Shown here piece after piece: positions 45,988 to 54,478 of a DNA stretch of 64,000 bases (the stretch's first letter is position 1; each line of letters opens with the position of its first letter). Below the pieces are notes generated by a model. That model was given only the letters and a program-made list of their open reading frames with translations. It was not told where the DNA came from and made no database searches. Origin of the DNA: an uncultured Verrucomicrobiota bacterium (GTDB taxonomy: Bacteria > Verrucomicrobiota > Verrucomicrobiia > Opitutales > Intestinicryptomonadaceae); contig CASFDK010000023.1 of NCBI GenBank assembly GCA_949293415.1, positions 1 to 64,000 on the forward strand, read 5' to 3'. The translations under genes were made by a program, and so were the position numbers.

Positions 45988-47289
45988 ATGAACAGAAGGG
46001 AAGCAATTAAATCGACGGCAGTTATCGGCGCGGCGGCTACCCTGCCCCGTTTCGCGTGGGCGGAAGGCAACAGAGCGCAACTTAGAGTGGGTCTTATCGG
46101 CTGCTCAGGCAGAGGCATGGGCGCGGTAAAGAATATGATGGATGCGGCAAAAGGCTCGGTAAAGCTCGTTGCAATCGCGGACCTGTTCCCCGACAGACTC
46201 AAGTTGGCAATGGACAAATTCGCAATGTATCAGGCGAAATTCGATTCGTGCAAGGGCAATTTCGACATCCCCGAAAGCCGCCAATACGCAGGTTGGGACG
46301 CATACAAGCAGCTCATCGACCAAGCCGATGTGGACGTTGTAATAAACGCAACTCCCCCTGTTTTCCGTCCCCTGCACCTGCGCGCGGCGGTCGAAGCGGG
46401 CAAGCATATCTTTGTCGAAAAGCCCGCGTGCGTCGACCCCGTACAGGCTCGCGAACTTTTCGAAATCGCCGATCTCGCCGACAAAAAAGGTCTTACAATC
46501 ATCCCCGGAGTACAGCGCAGATTCCACCCCGGTTATATGGAGGCAATCAAACGACTGCAGGACGGACAAATCGGCGAAATCGTCGCGGTTCAGGCGTACT
46601 GGCTCAACTCGCGCTTCTTCATCCAAGACGGCGGCAAGCTGCGCCTGCAAAATCCCGACCCCATGCAGATTGAATACCAAATCCGCAACTGGTTCATATT
46701 CCGTTGGACTTCGGGCGACTGCTACGTGGAACAGCACGTCCACAACCTCGACGTGGTTCTTTGGGCGCTCGGCAAAGACCCCGTCGAAGTTAACGGGATT
46801 GGCGGCAGACGTTGGGACATCCCCTATCCGCAGTACGGCGACAGATTCAGCCACTTCGGTGTTGATTTCGACTTCGGCAACGGTCTGCACTGCGCAAGCT
46901 ACAGCCGCCGCGAGCAGAAATCGAAAGACTATGTGCTGGAAAGATTTGTCGGCACAAAAGGTATCCTCGAAACGAACGAAAACAATATGCAGCGCATTAC
47001 GGGCGCAAAGCCGTGGGAAGCTCCGAAAGGTCTGCCGCACGCGCTCATCGAAGAACACAGGGTTCTCATCGACAGCGTATTGAACAACAAGAAAATCAAT
47101 ATGCTTCGCGAAATGGTAGACTCGACATTGATGGCGATTGCCGGACGCGAAAGCTGCTACTCGGGCACGAACTTCAAGTACGGATGGATTAAGCAGAAGT
47201 CGCAGCTGTCGCTCGCTCCGAAGGAATGGAAGTTCGGCGTGCACGACATCGATCCCATCCCGCTTCCGGGTGAATACAAACTAAGCTAA
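45988..47289 (+). CDS. exported Gfo/Idh/MocA-family oxidoreductase
   Basis: 433 residues. The signal MNRREAIKSTAVIGAAATLPRFAWA is Tat-like (RR). The Rossmann domain opens LRVGLIGCSGRGMG; VEKPACVDP is the conserved EKP motif; DCYVEQHVHNLDVVLW carries candidate catalytic H252. Probably an NAD(P)-dependent sugar dehydrogenase. AAGGA precedes the ATG by seven bases, and the start lies 43 bases after the Hyi-like gene, so the two form a transcript ending at the terminator at 47346. Pairing of an exported dehydrogenase with an exported isomerase suggests linked steps on one substrate. The longer open frame to 45886 overlaps the previous gene and is rejected. Confidence 0.92.
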   Translation: MNRREAIKSTAVIGAAATLPRFAWAEGNRAQLRVGLIGCSGRGMGAVKNMMDAAKGSVKLVAIADLFPDRLKLAMDKFAMYQAKFDSCKGNFDIPESRQYAGWDAYKQLIDQADVDVVINATPPVFRPLHLRAAVEAGKHIFVEKPACVDPVQARELFEIADLADKKGLTIIPGVQRRFHPGYMEAIKRLQDGQIGEIVAVQAYWLNSRFFIQDGGKLRLQNPDPMQIEYQIRNWFIFRWTSGDCYVEQHVHNLDVVLWALGKDPVEVNGIGGRRWDIPYPQYGDRFSHFGVDFDFGNGLHCASYSRREQKSKDYVLERFVGTKGILETNENNMQRITGAKPWEAPKGLPHALIEEHRVLIDSVLNNKKINMLREMVDSTLMAIAGRESCYSGTNFKYGWIKQKSQLSLAPKEWKFGVHDIDPIPLPGEYKLS

Positions 47290-47345
47290 AAGCTTGCGGA
47301 TTGGCGGGCTGGGAACAAAACCGCCCGTCTTCCGACCGAACAAAT

Positions 47346-47382
47346 ACGCGCAGGGACAACAACCCCCCCCCGCGCGTTTTTT
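47346..47382 (+). terminator. intrinsic terminator with a C9 tract
   Basis: ACGCGC / GCGCGT stem with a loop that holds AGGG and nine consecutive C residues (47363-47371), followed by a T6 run. Confidence 0.75.
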
Positions 47383-47410
47383 GTCGCCGCAAAAAAGACA
47401 AAACCGCAAT

Positions 47411-48520
47411 CTACAGGCTGTCGGATATTTCCAATAAGTCTTTCAGCCAGTACAAAGTTGCCGAACGACCCGCGCCGCTGTCGTAAACCGATACGATTTC
47501 GGCTTTCACCAATTTTTTCAGAAGCGCGTAGACTGTCGCGCTCGATGGATTCGACGAAAGCTTCAGCGAACTCTGCCTGAAAATCGGCTTTGCAATCATG
47601 GCATCCAAAAGCAAAATTGCGTGTTGCGAGGATGTTATGTCGATTATTTTCACCTTCGTGCTCTCGTAGTAGTCCATTATTTTCCTCACTACGGCATAGT
47701 TTCTATCCGCCTGCCACTTGACTGCGTCGAGGAAAAACGAAATCCAGCCAGTCCAGTCGCCGTTTTCGGTAATTTCGCGCAGCGAATCTTTGTAGCGCAT
47801 TTCGTTCTGTCCGAGATATTGGCTTACGTAAAGCGTCGGCTTCGACATCACGCCCTTCTTGTAGAGAAACAGCGGCACGAGCATTCGCCCGAGCCTGCCG
47901 TTGCCGTCGCAAAACGGGTGGATTATCTCGAACTGCGCGTGCATTACGGCGGCTTGGACAAGCGTGTCTTTGTCGTCGGACTCCAGATACTCGACAAGGT
48001 TGTCCATATACTCGGGCACGAGAAGCGGCTCGGGCGGGACGAAACGCGCGTTTTCAATGCCGCCGCTTTTCGAGCCTATGTAATTTTGAACTTCGCGAAT
48101 TTGCCCCGGGTTTTTCGTCGCGCCTCTGGCGTTGTCGAGCAAAAGCTTGTGAAGCTCTTTTATCATATAGAGCGAGACGGGGCGCGCGGCAAGCTCTTCG
48201 GAAGCATAACTAATAGCCTTTCGATAATTTATGACTTCTTGAATGTCGTTTTTGCGCTCGTAGGAATCTTCGTCAACGCCCGCCTCAAACGTCAAGACAT
48301 CGACCGCGTTTACCTGAGTGCCCTCTATTTTGCTCGAAAGGACGGCTTCGTTGCTCAAAATGGGCGACAAAAGCAAATCGGGATTGGGTATTGCATTCAA
48401 AATTCCGTTGAAATTTGCGACGGCGCGGTTGGTTTCCCCGACTTTCGAGATGAGGGAAAGCCAATCGATATTTGCCAATGGAAGCTTTTGCGGAATGTAG
48501 GGTTTCATAAAATCGGGCAT
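47411..48520 (-). CDS. Fic-domain protein with C-terminal winged helix
   Basis: 369 residues. The catalytic motif HPFCDGNGRLGR has H201, and the N-terminal inhibitory motif LSSKIEGT carries E66, the class II arrangement in which the Glu blocks ATP. A C-terminal winged-helix segment (SSATVYALLKKLVKAEIV) suggests DNA binding. Such proteins usually transfer AMP from ATP to a hydroxyl of a target protein. No antitoxin gene adjoins it, and all active-site residues are intact. An alternative ATG lies four codons in. The upstream 398-base gap contains the 71-bp repeats. Confidence 0.93.
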   Translation of the reverse strand: MPDFMKPYIPQKLPLANIDWLSLISKVGETNRAVANFNGILNAIPNPDLLLSPILSNEAVLSSKIEGTQVNAVDVLTFEAGVDEDSYERKNDIQEVINYRKAISYASEELAARPVSLYMIKELHKLLLDNARGATKNPGQIREVQNYIGSKSGGIENARFVPPEPLLVPEYMDNLVEYLESDDKDTLVQAAVMHAQFEIIHPFCDGNGRLGRMLVPLFLYKKGVMSKPTLYVSQYLGQNEMRYKDSLREITENGDWTGWISFFLDAVKWQADRNYAVVRKIMDYYESTKVKIIDITSSQHAILLLDAMIAKPIFRQSSLKLSSNPSSATVYALLKKLVKAEIVSVYDSGAGRSATLYWLKDLLEISDSL

Positions 48521-48581
48521 TTTATAACATCATCGGCATATTTGCGTCAAGCAAAATATGCATTTCATAAATACAAAGACG

Positions 48582-48865
48582 TTTGCGTTTAACGAATACG
48601 TGTTTTGCCAAACGCAAAATTTTTCGCTTTTAATAAAATCAATACAAAACGCTTTGTTTTTAGAAAATTGCCAATTTACTAAAAACAAAATCTTTTACTC
48701 TTATTTCGCTCAAGACAAATTTATTTGTTTTTAAAAAATTGCCGTTTTAGTAAAAACAAACTCAGTTGTTTTTATTTCAATCAACGCAAAGAGGCTTGTT
48801 TTTAGGAAATCGGCTTTTTCTTAAGAACAAAACTTTCTCGGTTTTTTTGCGAAGTATTTGCTTAA
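48582..48865. repeat. four degenerate 71-bp tandem units between fic and lysS
   Basis: Units begin at 48582, 48653, 48724 and 48795, exactly 71 bases apart. Each has an inverted repeat near its start: TTTGCGTTT / AAACGCAAA in unit 1, TTTGTTTTTAG / CTAAAAACAAA in unit 2, TTTGTTTTTA / TAAAAACAAA in unit 3, and TTGTTTTTAG with CTTAAGAACAA in unit 4. TTGCC or its relative lies between the arms. The rest of each unit shares TTAT, TCAA and ACAAA positions. Very AT-rich; a partial fifth unit may follow at 48857. Confidence 0.7.
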
Positions 48866-48918
48866 AAAAGTTGCCTTTTGGCTTTCTTGTGGGAGAATAC
48901 CCTTTTAATTTTATCGAA

Positions 48919-50427
48919 ATGAGCGAAGAACAAAAGACTATTCAGGATAATTCCCACGACCTTTTCGCCGTCAGAAAGGCGAAACTCGACGCAATGCGCG
49001 CAAAAGGCTTCGACCCCTTCCGCGCCGAATGGACACCCACGCATACAAGCAAAACCGCAATCGAATCTTTCGACAATTCCCTTGAAGAGGGGCAGAACTC
49101 CGAACACGAAGTCAGCGTGGCGGGGCGCGTGCTCGTCTTCAGACTCATGGGCAAGGCAAGCTTCCTGAAAATTCAAGACCGCGACGGAATAATCCAGCTC
49201 TACGTCGCCCGCGACGGTCTCCCAGAAGGCGTATACAACGACGACTTCAAGAAAAACCTCGACCTCGGCGACATCATCGGCGCGCGCGGCAAGCTCTTCA
49301 AAACAAAGACTGGCGAAATCACCGTCCGCGTGTCGGAATTCAAAATGCTTGCAAAGTCGCTCCGTCCCCTGCCCGAAAAATGGCACGGTCTGACGAATAG
49401 CGAACAAATCTACCGCCAGAGATACCTCGACTTGATGGTAAATCAGGACTCGCGCAAACGCTTCAAGCTCAGAAGCGCAATCGTGCGCGAAATCCGCGAA
49501 TTTCTCTGGTCGCGCGACTTTATGGAGGTTGAAACCCCCGTTCTGCACTCGGTTGCGGGCGGCGCGGCGGCAAGACCTTTCATCACGCACTTCAATGCAC
49601 TCGAATGCGATTTCTACCTACGAATTGCCCTCGAGCTGTATCTCAAGAGAATGCTCGTTGGCGGTTTCGACCGCGTTTTCGAGATGGGGCGCGTGTTCCG
49701 CAACGAAGGCGTAGACCGCAAGCATAATCCCGAATTTACGATGCTCGAAGTCTATCAGGCGTACTCCGACCACCGCGGTATGATGGAGCTTTTCCGTTCG
49801 ATGATTACCCGCATTTGCGAAAACGTCCTCGGCACGACGACAATCCAGCGCGCCGACGGCGGAACGATTGAGCTCGGCGGACAGTGGCGCGAAGTTGACT
49901 ACAAAGACCTCATTGTCGAAGCCACGAAAATGCCGAACTGGTTCGAACTCTCGCGCGACGAAAAGCTCGCCGCGGCGAAGAAAATAGCGTCGGAAACAAA
50001 TTCCGACATCGAGCTTAAGGACGACCTCGAAGACTACGAAATTACGAACAACGTCTACGGAAAGCTCGTAGAGCCGAACCTCATTCAGCCGACTTTCGTA
50101 ATGCACATTCCCCGAGAACTCTGCCCGCTTGCAAAGCTCAACAAAAAAGACCCGCGCGTGCTCGACGTTTTCGAATTGTGCATCAACGGGCAGGAAATCG
50201 CGCCCGCATATTCGGAGCAGAACGACCCATTCATCCAGCGCGAAATGTTCGAAGCGCAGGTCGGCGAGGAGAAGCAGAACCTAGACGAAGATTTCCTCAA
50301 TGCGCTCGAATACGGTATGCCCCCCGCGGGCGGTATGGGTATCGGCATCGACAGGCTCGTAATTCTGCTCACGGGCGCGGCGAACATCCGCGACACAATT
50401 CTCTTCCCGTCGCTCCGCCCCGAATAA
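48919..50427 (+). CDS. lysS: lysine--tRNA ligase (class II)
   Basis: 502 residues. An N-terminal OB-fold (VSVAGRVLVFRLMGKASFLKIQD, shortened) precedes the class II catalytic core with RYLDLMVNQDSR, FMEVETPVLHSVAGGAAARPF, FEMGRVFRNEGVDRKHNPEFTMLE (motif 2 arginines) and the closing GMGIGIDRLVILLTG (motif 3). These are LysRS-specific. The start at 48919 (MSEEQKTIQDN) is chosen because the open frame upstream is repeat DNA. The permease gene starts 3 bases after the stop. No T-box-like leader can be recognised. Confidence 0.97.
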   Translation: MSEEQKTIQDNSHDLFAVRKAKLDAMRAKGFDPFRAEWTPTHTSKTAIESFDNSLEEGQNSEHEVSVAGRVLVFRLMGKASFLKIQDRDGIIQLYVARDGLPEGVYNDDFKKNLDLGDIIGARGKLFKTKTGEITVRVSEFKMLAKSLRPLPEKWHGLTNSEQIYRQRYLDLMVNQDSRKRFKLRSAIVREIREFLWSRDFMEVETPVLHSVAGGAAARPFITHFNALECDFYLRIALELYLKRMLVGGFDRVFEMGRVFRNEGVDRKHNPEFTMLEVYQAYSDHRGMMELFRSMITRICENVLGTTTIQRADGGTIELGGQWREVDYKDLIVEATKMPNWFELSRDEKLAAAKKIASETNSDIELKDDLEDYEITNNVYGKLVEPNLIQPTFVMHIPRELCPLAKLNKKDPRVLDVFELCINGQEIAPAYSEQNDPFIQREMFEAQVGEEKQNLDEDFLNALEYGMPPAGGMGIGIDRLVILLTGAANIRDTILFPSLRPE

Positions 50428-50430
50428 GCG

Positions 50431-51660
50431 ATGAAATGGTGGCTTTACATTGCGCTGAAACAACTCTTCCCGACGGGAAGGGTTGTCTCGTTTTTTGCGG
50501 CGGTATCGGTCTTGGGCGTTGCGCTCGGCGTGCTCGGACTGTTCGGAACGCAAAGCGTAATGAACGGCTTCCACGAGCAGATAGGCGAAAAGCTCCGCGA
50601 CACAACGGGCGACATCATAATACGCCAAAACGGCCGCGCAATGTTCGCTCTCGATCAGCTGATAGCCGACCTCAAGAAAACGGAAGGCGTAAAGGTTGTC
50701 GAGAAAGTCGCGCGCGGACCTGTGATGATGCTTGTAAACAATGTTCCGACATTCCCCGTCCTGCGAAGCTACGACACTGTTGCGGGCGAATCGGCAATCC
50801 CGATTGCGGAAAAGAATTTTGTCAAGCTCGGCAGAATCGAAAACCTCGACGACGACACAATCATAGTGGGGCAGCGGCTTGCGTTCAACGCGGGAATCGG
50901 CGTTGGCGACACGGTCGAAATAGTCTCGCCCACGATGCTCGACAAAATCAAAAAAGACGAAGTGCCCATGCCCGTGCGCCTCGAAGTGGTCGGACTTCTC
51001 TCGACCGACTATTCCGAGGTCGACTCGAACATCGCCCTCGTCTCGCTCCGCCGAATGCGCGAACTTTACGGGCTCGGCAAGGGAACGCACGCGCTCGTTT
51101 TGCGCACCGGAAAAGACGTCGACTGCACCAAACTTGCGCGCGAAATTCAGGCGAACTTTCTGCGCTACCCCATGCGCGCCTCAACTTGGCTTACGAGCAA
51201 CGAGGCGTTTTTGCGGGTAATCAAAATGGAAAAAGTGATGATGTCGCTGATTATCGTGCTGATTATTTTGGTGGCGTCGTTTTCCATTTGCATATCACTG
51301 TACACGTCGGTTCTGCGCAAGACGCGCGAGATAGGGCTTACGGGAGCGATGGGCGCGCGCCCGTGGCAGATTGCGGCAACGTACTGCTTTCAGGGCTTTT
51401 TGATCGGTGTTTTCGGCGCGTTGGCGGGGCTCGGGCTGACGTGGCTTGTGCTGACTTTCCGCGAGCCGATTGTGCAGCTTGTGGTCGGACGCGAATCGCT
51501 GATAGAGTTCTACCACTTCGCGCACCTGCCCGTTAAGTACGAACTTTCCGACGCGCTCTGGGCTTCGGGGTTCTCGATTGTACTGTGCACTCTGGCGGGG
51601 CTTCTGCCCGCAATCAGGGCGGCAAGGCTGAAGGCATCGGAGGCAATGCGCAATGAATGA
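50431..51660 (+). CDS. lolC: LolC/LolE-type ABC transporter permease
   Basis: 409 residues. The first transmembrane helix (about 19-42, VVSFFAAVSVLGVALGVLGLF) is followed by a large periplasmic domain (about 45-265) and three more helices (near 275-300, 325-350, 370-392), the FtsX/MacB plan of lipoprotein-releasing permeases. MNGFHEQI and LTGAMGARPWQIAATYCFQG are typical LolC/E segments. Only one permease gene is present, so it may act as a homodimer (LolF-like). It overlaps lolD by 8 bases, which favours translational coupling. Predicted to extract lipoproteins from the inner membrane for delivery by a LolA-type carrier. Confidence 0.9.
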   Translation: MKWWLYIALKQLFPTGRVVSFFAAVSVLGVALGVLGLFGTQSVMNGFHEQIGEKLRDTTGDIIIRQNGRAMFALDQLIADLKKTEGVKVVEKVARGPVMMLVNNVPTFPVLRSYDTVAGESAIPIAEKNFVKLGRIENLDDDTIIVGQRLAFNAGIGVGDTVEIVSPTMLDKIKKDEVPMPVRLEVVGLLSTDYSEVDSNIALVSLRRMRELYGLGKGTHALVLRTGKDVDCTKLAREIQANFLRYPMRASTWLTSNEAFLRVIKMEKVMMSLIIVLIILVASFSICISLYTSVLRKTREIGLTGAMGARPWQIAATYCFQGFLIGVFGALAGLGLTWLVLTFREPIVQLVVGRESLIEFYHFAHLPVKYELSDALWASGFSIVLCTLAGLLPAIRAARLKASEAMRNE

Positions 51661-52345
51661 TTTCGACGATACGATTTTGCGTGCCGAAAACATCGCAAAA
51701 AAATTCAGGTCGCCAGACGGCGGAACAATCGAAGTTCTGCGCGGGGCAAACCTCTCCGTAAGGCGCGGCGAAAGCGTAAGCCTGCGCGGTGAAAGCGGCG
51801 CGGGCAAGACCACGTTTCTTAACATCGTAGCGGGTCTCGAAAGCCCGACATCGGGCGAAATTTTCTGGGACGGCAAAAGAATCGACAACCTATCGAACGC
51901 AAAGCAGGCAAAGCTCCGTTCCGATTTTATGGGCTTTGTCTTCCAAAACTACTGCCTTGTACCCGAACTGAACGCGCTCGAAAACGTCTGCCTCGCATCG
52001 CGCATCGCGGGAAAATTCGATTCGGCCGCAAAGGCGCGGGCGGCGGAACTGCTCGAAAAAGTCGGGCTTAAATCGAGAATAAAGCACCTGCCGTCGCAGA
52101 TGTCGGGCGGCGAAAAGCAGCGCGTCGCCGTGGCGCGGGCGATTGTAAATTCGCCGCGGATAATCCTCGCCGACGAGCCGACGGGCAACCTCGACGAATC
52201 GACCGCGAACGAAGTTATGGATATGTTTCTGAACCTCTGCACCGAATGCGGCACGGCGTTGCTTCTGATTACCCACAACCCCGACTTCGCAAAGCGCACG
52301 GCGCGCAGCGTCGTTATGTCGCGCGGCGAAATCGCCGGAGTTTAG
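51653..52345 (+). CDS. lolD: LolD-type ABC transporter ATPase
   Basis: 230 residues. Walker A GESGAGKT is at residues 46-53, the signature reads MSGGEKQRVAVARAI, and Walker B ILADEPTGNLDE has D174-E175. It belongs to the MacB/LolD group (GTTFLNIVAGLESPTSGE-like Walker A context and MGFVFQNYCLVPELNALENV). A GGAGG site 9 bases upstream of the ATG lies inside the permease gene. It ends 113 bases before the beta-galactosidase gene; a small GGCGG/CCGCC hairpin follows the stop. Confidence 0.93.
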   Translation: MNDFDDTILRAENIAKKFRSPDGGTIEVLRGANLSVRRGESVSLRGESGAGKTTFLNIVAGLESPTSGEIFWDGKRIDNLSNAKQAKLRSDFMGFVFQNYCLVPELNALENVCLASRIAGKFDSAAKARAAELLEKVGLKSRIKHLPSQMSGGEKQRVAVARAIVNSPRIILADEPTGNLDESTANEVMDMFLNLCTECGTALLLITHNPDFAKRTARSVVMSRGEIAGV

Positions 52346-52458
52346 AGGCGGGCGGAATGCCGCCGTCCGTCGGAAATCCGCCGGTTTGCTCAACTGTAAA
52401 GTAAAATATCGGCGCGTTTTGTGTGGACATTTTCGGCTGCGGATATTTCATCCGAGCT

Positions 52459-54375
52459 ATGAATGTACCGCCTGCAAAATACCTGAAAACAATTCCGACG
52501 CTTCTTGCCGCGCTCGCCATGTCCGCGCTGTTCGGTTGCGCCTCGCCGGAAAGCGAAAACGCCGAAACGGGCGCGGCGCGCGTCGACGAAAACGGCGTAT
52601 TCGTCGACGGCAAACCGTTCAGGTTTCTGTCGGGCGAAATGCACTATTTCCGCATTATGCCCGAATGCTGGCGCGACAGGCTCGAAAAACTGAGAGCCTG
52701 CGGGCTGAACACCGTGGCAACGTACGTTCCGTGGAATCTCCACGAGCCGTCGGAGGGCAAATTCGATTTCGACGGACGCGCCGACCTTGCCGCGTATCTC
52801 AAGCTCTGCGACGAGTACGGGCTGAAGGTAATGCTCCGCCCCGCGCCGTACATCTGTTCGGAATGGGACTTCGGCGGGCTGCCCGCGTGGCTTCTGAAAG
52901 ACCGCAACATGCACATCAGATGTTCCGACGGAAAATATCTCGAAGCAGTAAAAAAATACTACGACAAACTTTTCGAAATCGTGAAGCCCTTCTACTGCAA
53001 CAACGGCGGTCCGATTGTGGCAATCCAGCTCGAAAACGAATACGCAAACTTCGCCGACGACGCAAAGTACATCGAATTTCTGCGCGACTACGTTTTGAAG
53101 ACGGGCTTCAAGGGGATAATATATTCCGCCGATCCTTCGCCCGTGTTTGCGCTCACTCCCCTGCCCGTGGACGGCGTTTGGCGCACGGCAACCTGCGGCG
53201 ATAAATTCGTTGCAACCTTCAAAAAAATGAAGCGCATACAGCCCGACAAGCCCGTTATGATTAGCGAACTTTGGGCGGGTCAGGGAATGCGCCTGAAGAT
53301 TCCCATGCGCGTGCGCGACTATAAGGCGACCGCCGCCGAACTTGACGAATTTCTCTCGATGGGCGGACACGTCAGTTTCTATATGTTTCACGGCGGAACG
53401 ACATTCGGCTTGATGAACGGCGCAATGCGCAAGACGAAAAGCAACCCCGAATTTCTGCCGCTGATTTCGAGCTACGATGCCGACGCTCTCCTGAACGAAG
53501 CGGGCGACCCTATGCCGAAATATTTCGCCTTCCGCGAAGTGCTTTTGAAATACAACCCCGAAGCGAAAAAATACGCAGTGCCGAACGCGTCGAAAAAAAC
53601 GGTCCATTCCGACGTGTTGTTCGACAAATGCGCGCCGATGCGCGAAAACATCGCAAACCTTTCGGCGAAGACCTTCGACAGCGCAATTCTGCCCACGATG
53701 GAGGACGCCGACTGCAACTACGGCTTCATATTCCATTCGACGAAAATCCGCCCGCAAATTTCGGACAAAAGCAGGCTCTACCTCTTCGGAATACGCGACA
53801 GGGTTTGGGTGAACCTCGACGGCGAAGACATCGGCAACGTCGGGCAGAACGACCCCGAACCCATCTACAGCGTGGGAATAAGGAAATCGGGAAGTGTCCT
53901 GCAAATTCTCGCCGAAAATCAGGGGCGCGTGAATATCGGCGCAACGATGGTCGACAACCGCAAGGGCGTTATCGGCGGCGTGCGCGTCAACAACGAATTC
54001 CACTACGGTTGGACGACAAGCACAATCCCGCTAAACGACATCTCGAAGCTCGACTGGAAGCCGATTGTGCAAACCGACGGGAAATCCGACTATCCGATGT
54101 TCTTCAAGGGGAAATTCGAAGTCTCCGAAGTCGCCGATTCCTACCTCACGTTCGGAAACTTCACGCGCGGATACGTCTGGATTAACGGCTTCCTGCTCGG
54201 ACGCTACGACAAGGACAGCCCGCTGAAAACCGCATACGTTCCCGCGCAGCTCGTCAAAATGGGCGCGAACGAAATCGTCCTGCTCGAATGTGACGCCGCG
54301 GTAAACCCGATGCTGCACTTCACAAACGCGCCCGTCGGACTTGTCGGCGACAAAATAAAAGTCCTCAAAGACTGA
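52459..54375 (+). CDS. GH35 beta-galactosidase, lipoprotein
   Basis: 638 residues. A lipoprotein signal ends SALFGC. The GH35 barrel is clear: FRFLSGEMHYFRI, YVPWNLHEPSEGKFDF, IVAIQLENEYANF with acid/base E194, VMISELWAG with nucleophile E270, and SFYMFHGGTTFG. C-terminal jelly-roll domains (about 400-638) include GYVWINGFLLGRYD. It removes terminal beta-galactose from glycans; lipidation would hold it on the envelope. The open frame extends 12 codons upstream (GTG 52423), but the ATG at 52459 gives the proper signal peptide. It is separate from lolD and has its own terminator. Confidence 0.94.
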   Translation: MNVPPAKYLKTIPTLLAALAMSALFGCASPESENAETGAARVDENGVFVDGKPFRFLSGEMHYFRIMPECWRDRLEKLRACGLNTVATYVPWNLHEPSEGKFDFDGRADLAAYLKLCDEYGLKVMLRPAPYICSEWDFGGLPAWLLKDRNMHIRCSDGKYLEAVKKYYDKLFEIVKPFYCNNGGPIVAIQLENEYANFADDAKYIEFLRDYVLKTGFKGIIYSADPSPVFALTPLPVDGVWRTATCGDKFVATFKKMKRIQPDKPVMISELWAGQGMRLKIPMRVRDYKATAAELDEFLSMGGHVSFYMFHGGTTFGLMNGAMRKTKSNPEFLPLISSYDADALLNEAGDPMPKYFAFREVLLKYNPEAKKYAVPNASKKTVHSDVLFDKCAPMRENIANLSAKTFDSAILPTMEDADCNYGFIFHSTKIRPQISDKSRLYLFGIRDRVWVNLDGEDIGNVGQNDPEPIYSVGIRKSGSVLQILAENQGRVNIGATMVDNRKGVIGGVRVNNEFHYGWTTSTIPLNDISKLDWKPIVQTDGKSDYPMFFKGKFEVSEVADSYLTFGNFTRGYVWINGFLLGRYDKDSPLKTAYVPAQLVKMGANEIVLLECDAAVNPMLHFTNAPVGLVGDKIKVLKD

Positions 54376-54391
54376 CCGCAACCCCCTCCGC

Positions 54392-54418
54392 AAGCCCCGA
54401 AAAAATTCGGGGCTTTTT
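54392..54418 (+). terminator. intrinsic terminator after the GH35 gene
   Basis: AAGCCCCGAA / TTCGGGGCTT stem with an A4 loop, then T residues. Confidence 0.92.
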
Positions 54419-54478
54419 GTTGCGCGGACGGTTTAAAAAGTGTTGCAAGATACGATGTATTTAATTGAATGAAGGGAT

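Noticed and set aside
47411-48520. Fic gene as one half of a toxin-antitoxin pair
   Set aside because: No small antitoxin gene adjoins it; the inhibitory Glu is within the same protein (class II).
48582-48865. 71-bp units as a CRISPR array or integron attC array
   Set aside because: The whole unit is degenerate, there are no unique spacers between identical repeats, no cas or integrase gene is near, and attC R'/R'' boxes are not seen.
54419-54478. Lysine riboswitch before dapA
   Set aside because: Only 60 bases are available between the terminator and the ATG, too short for the aptamer.
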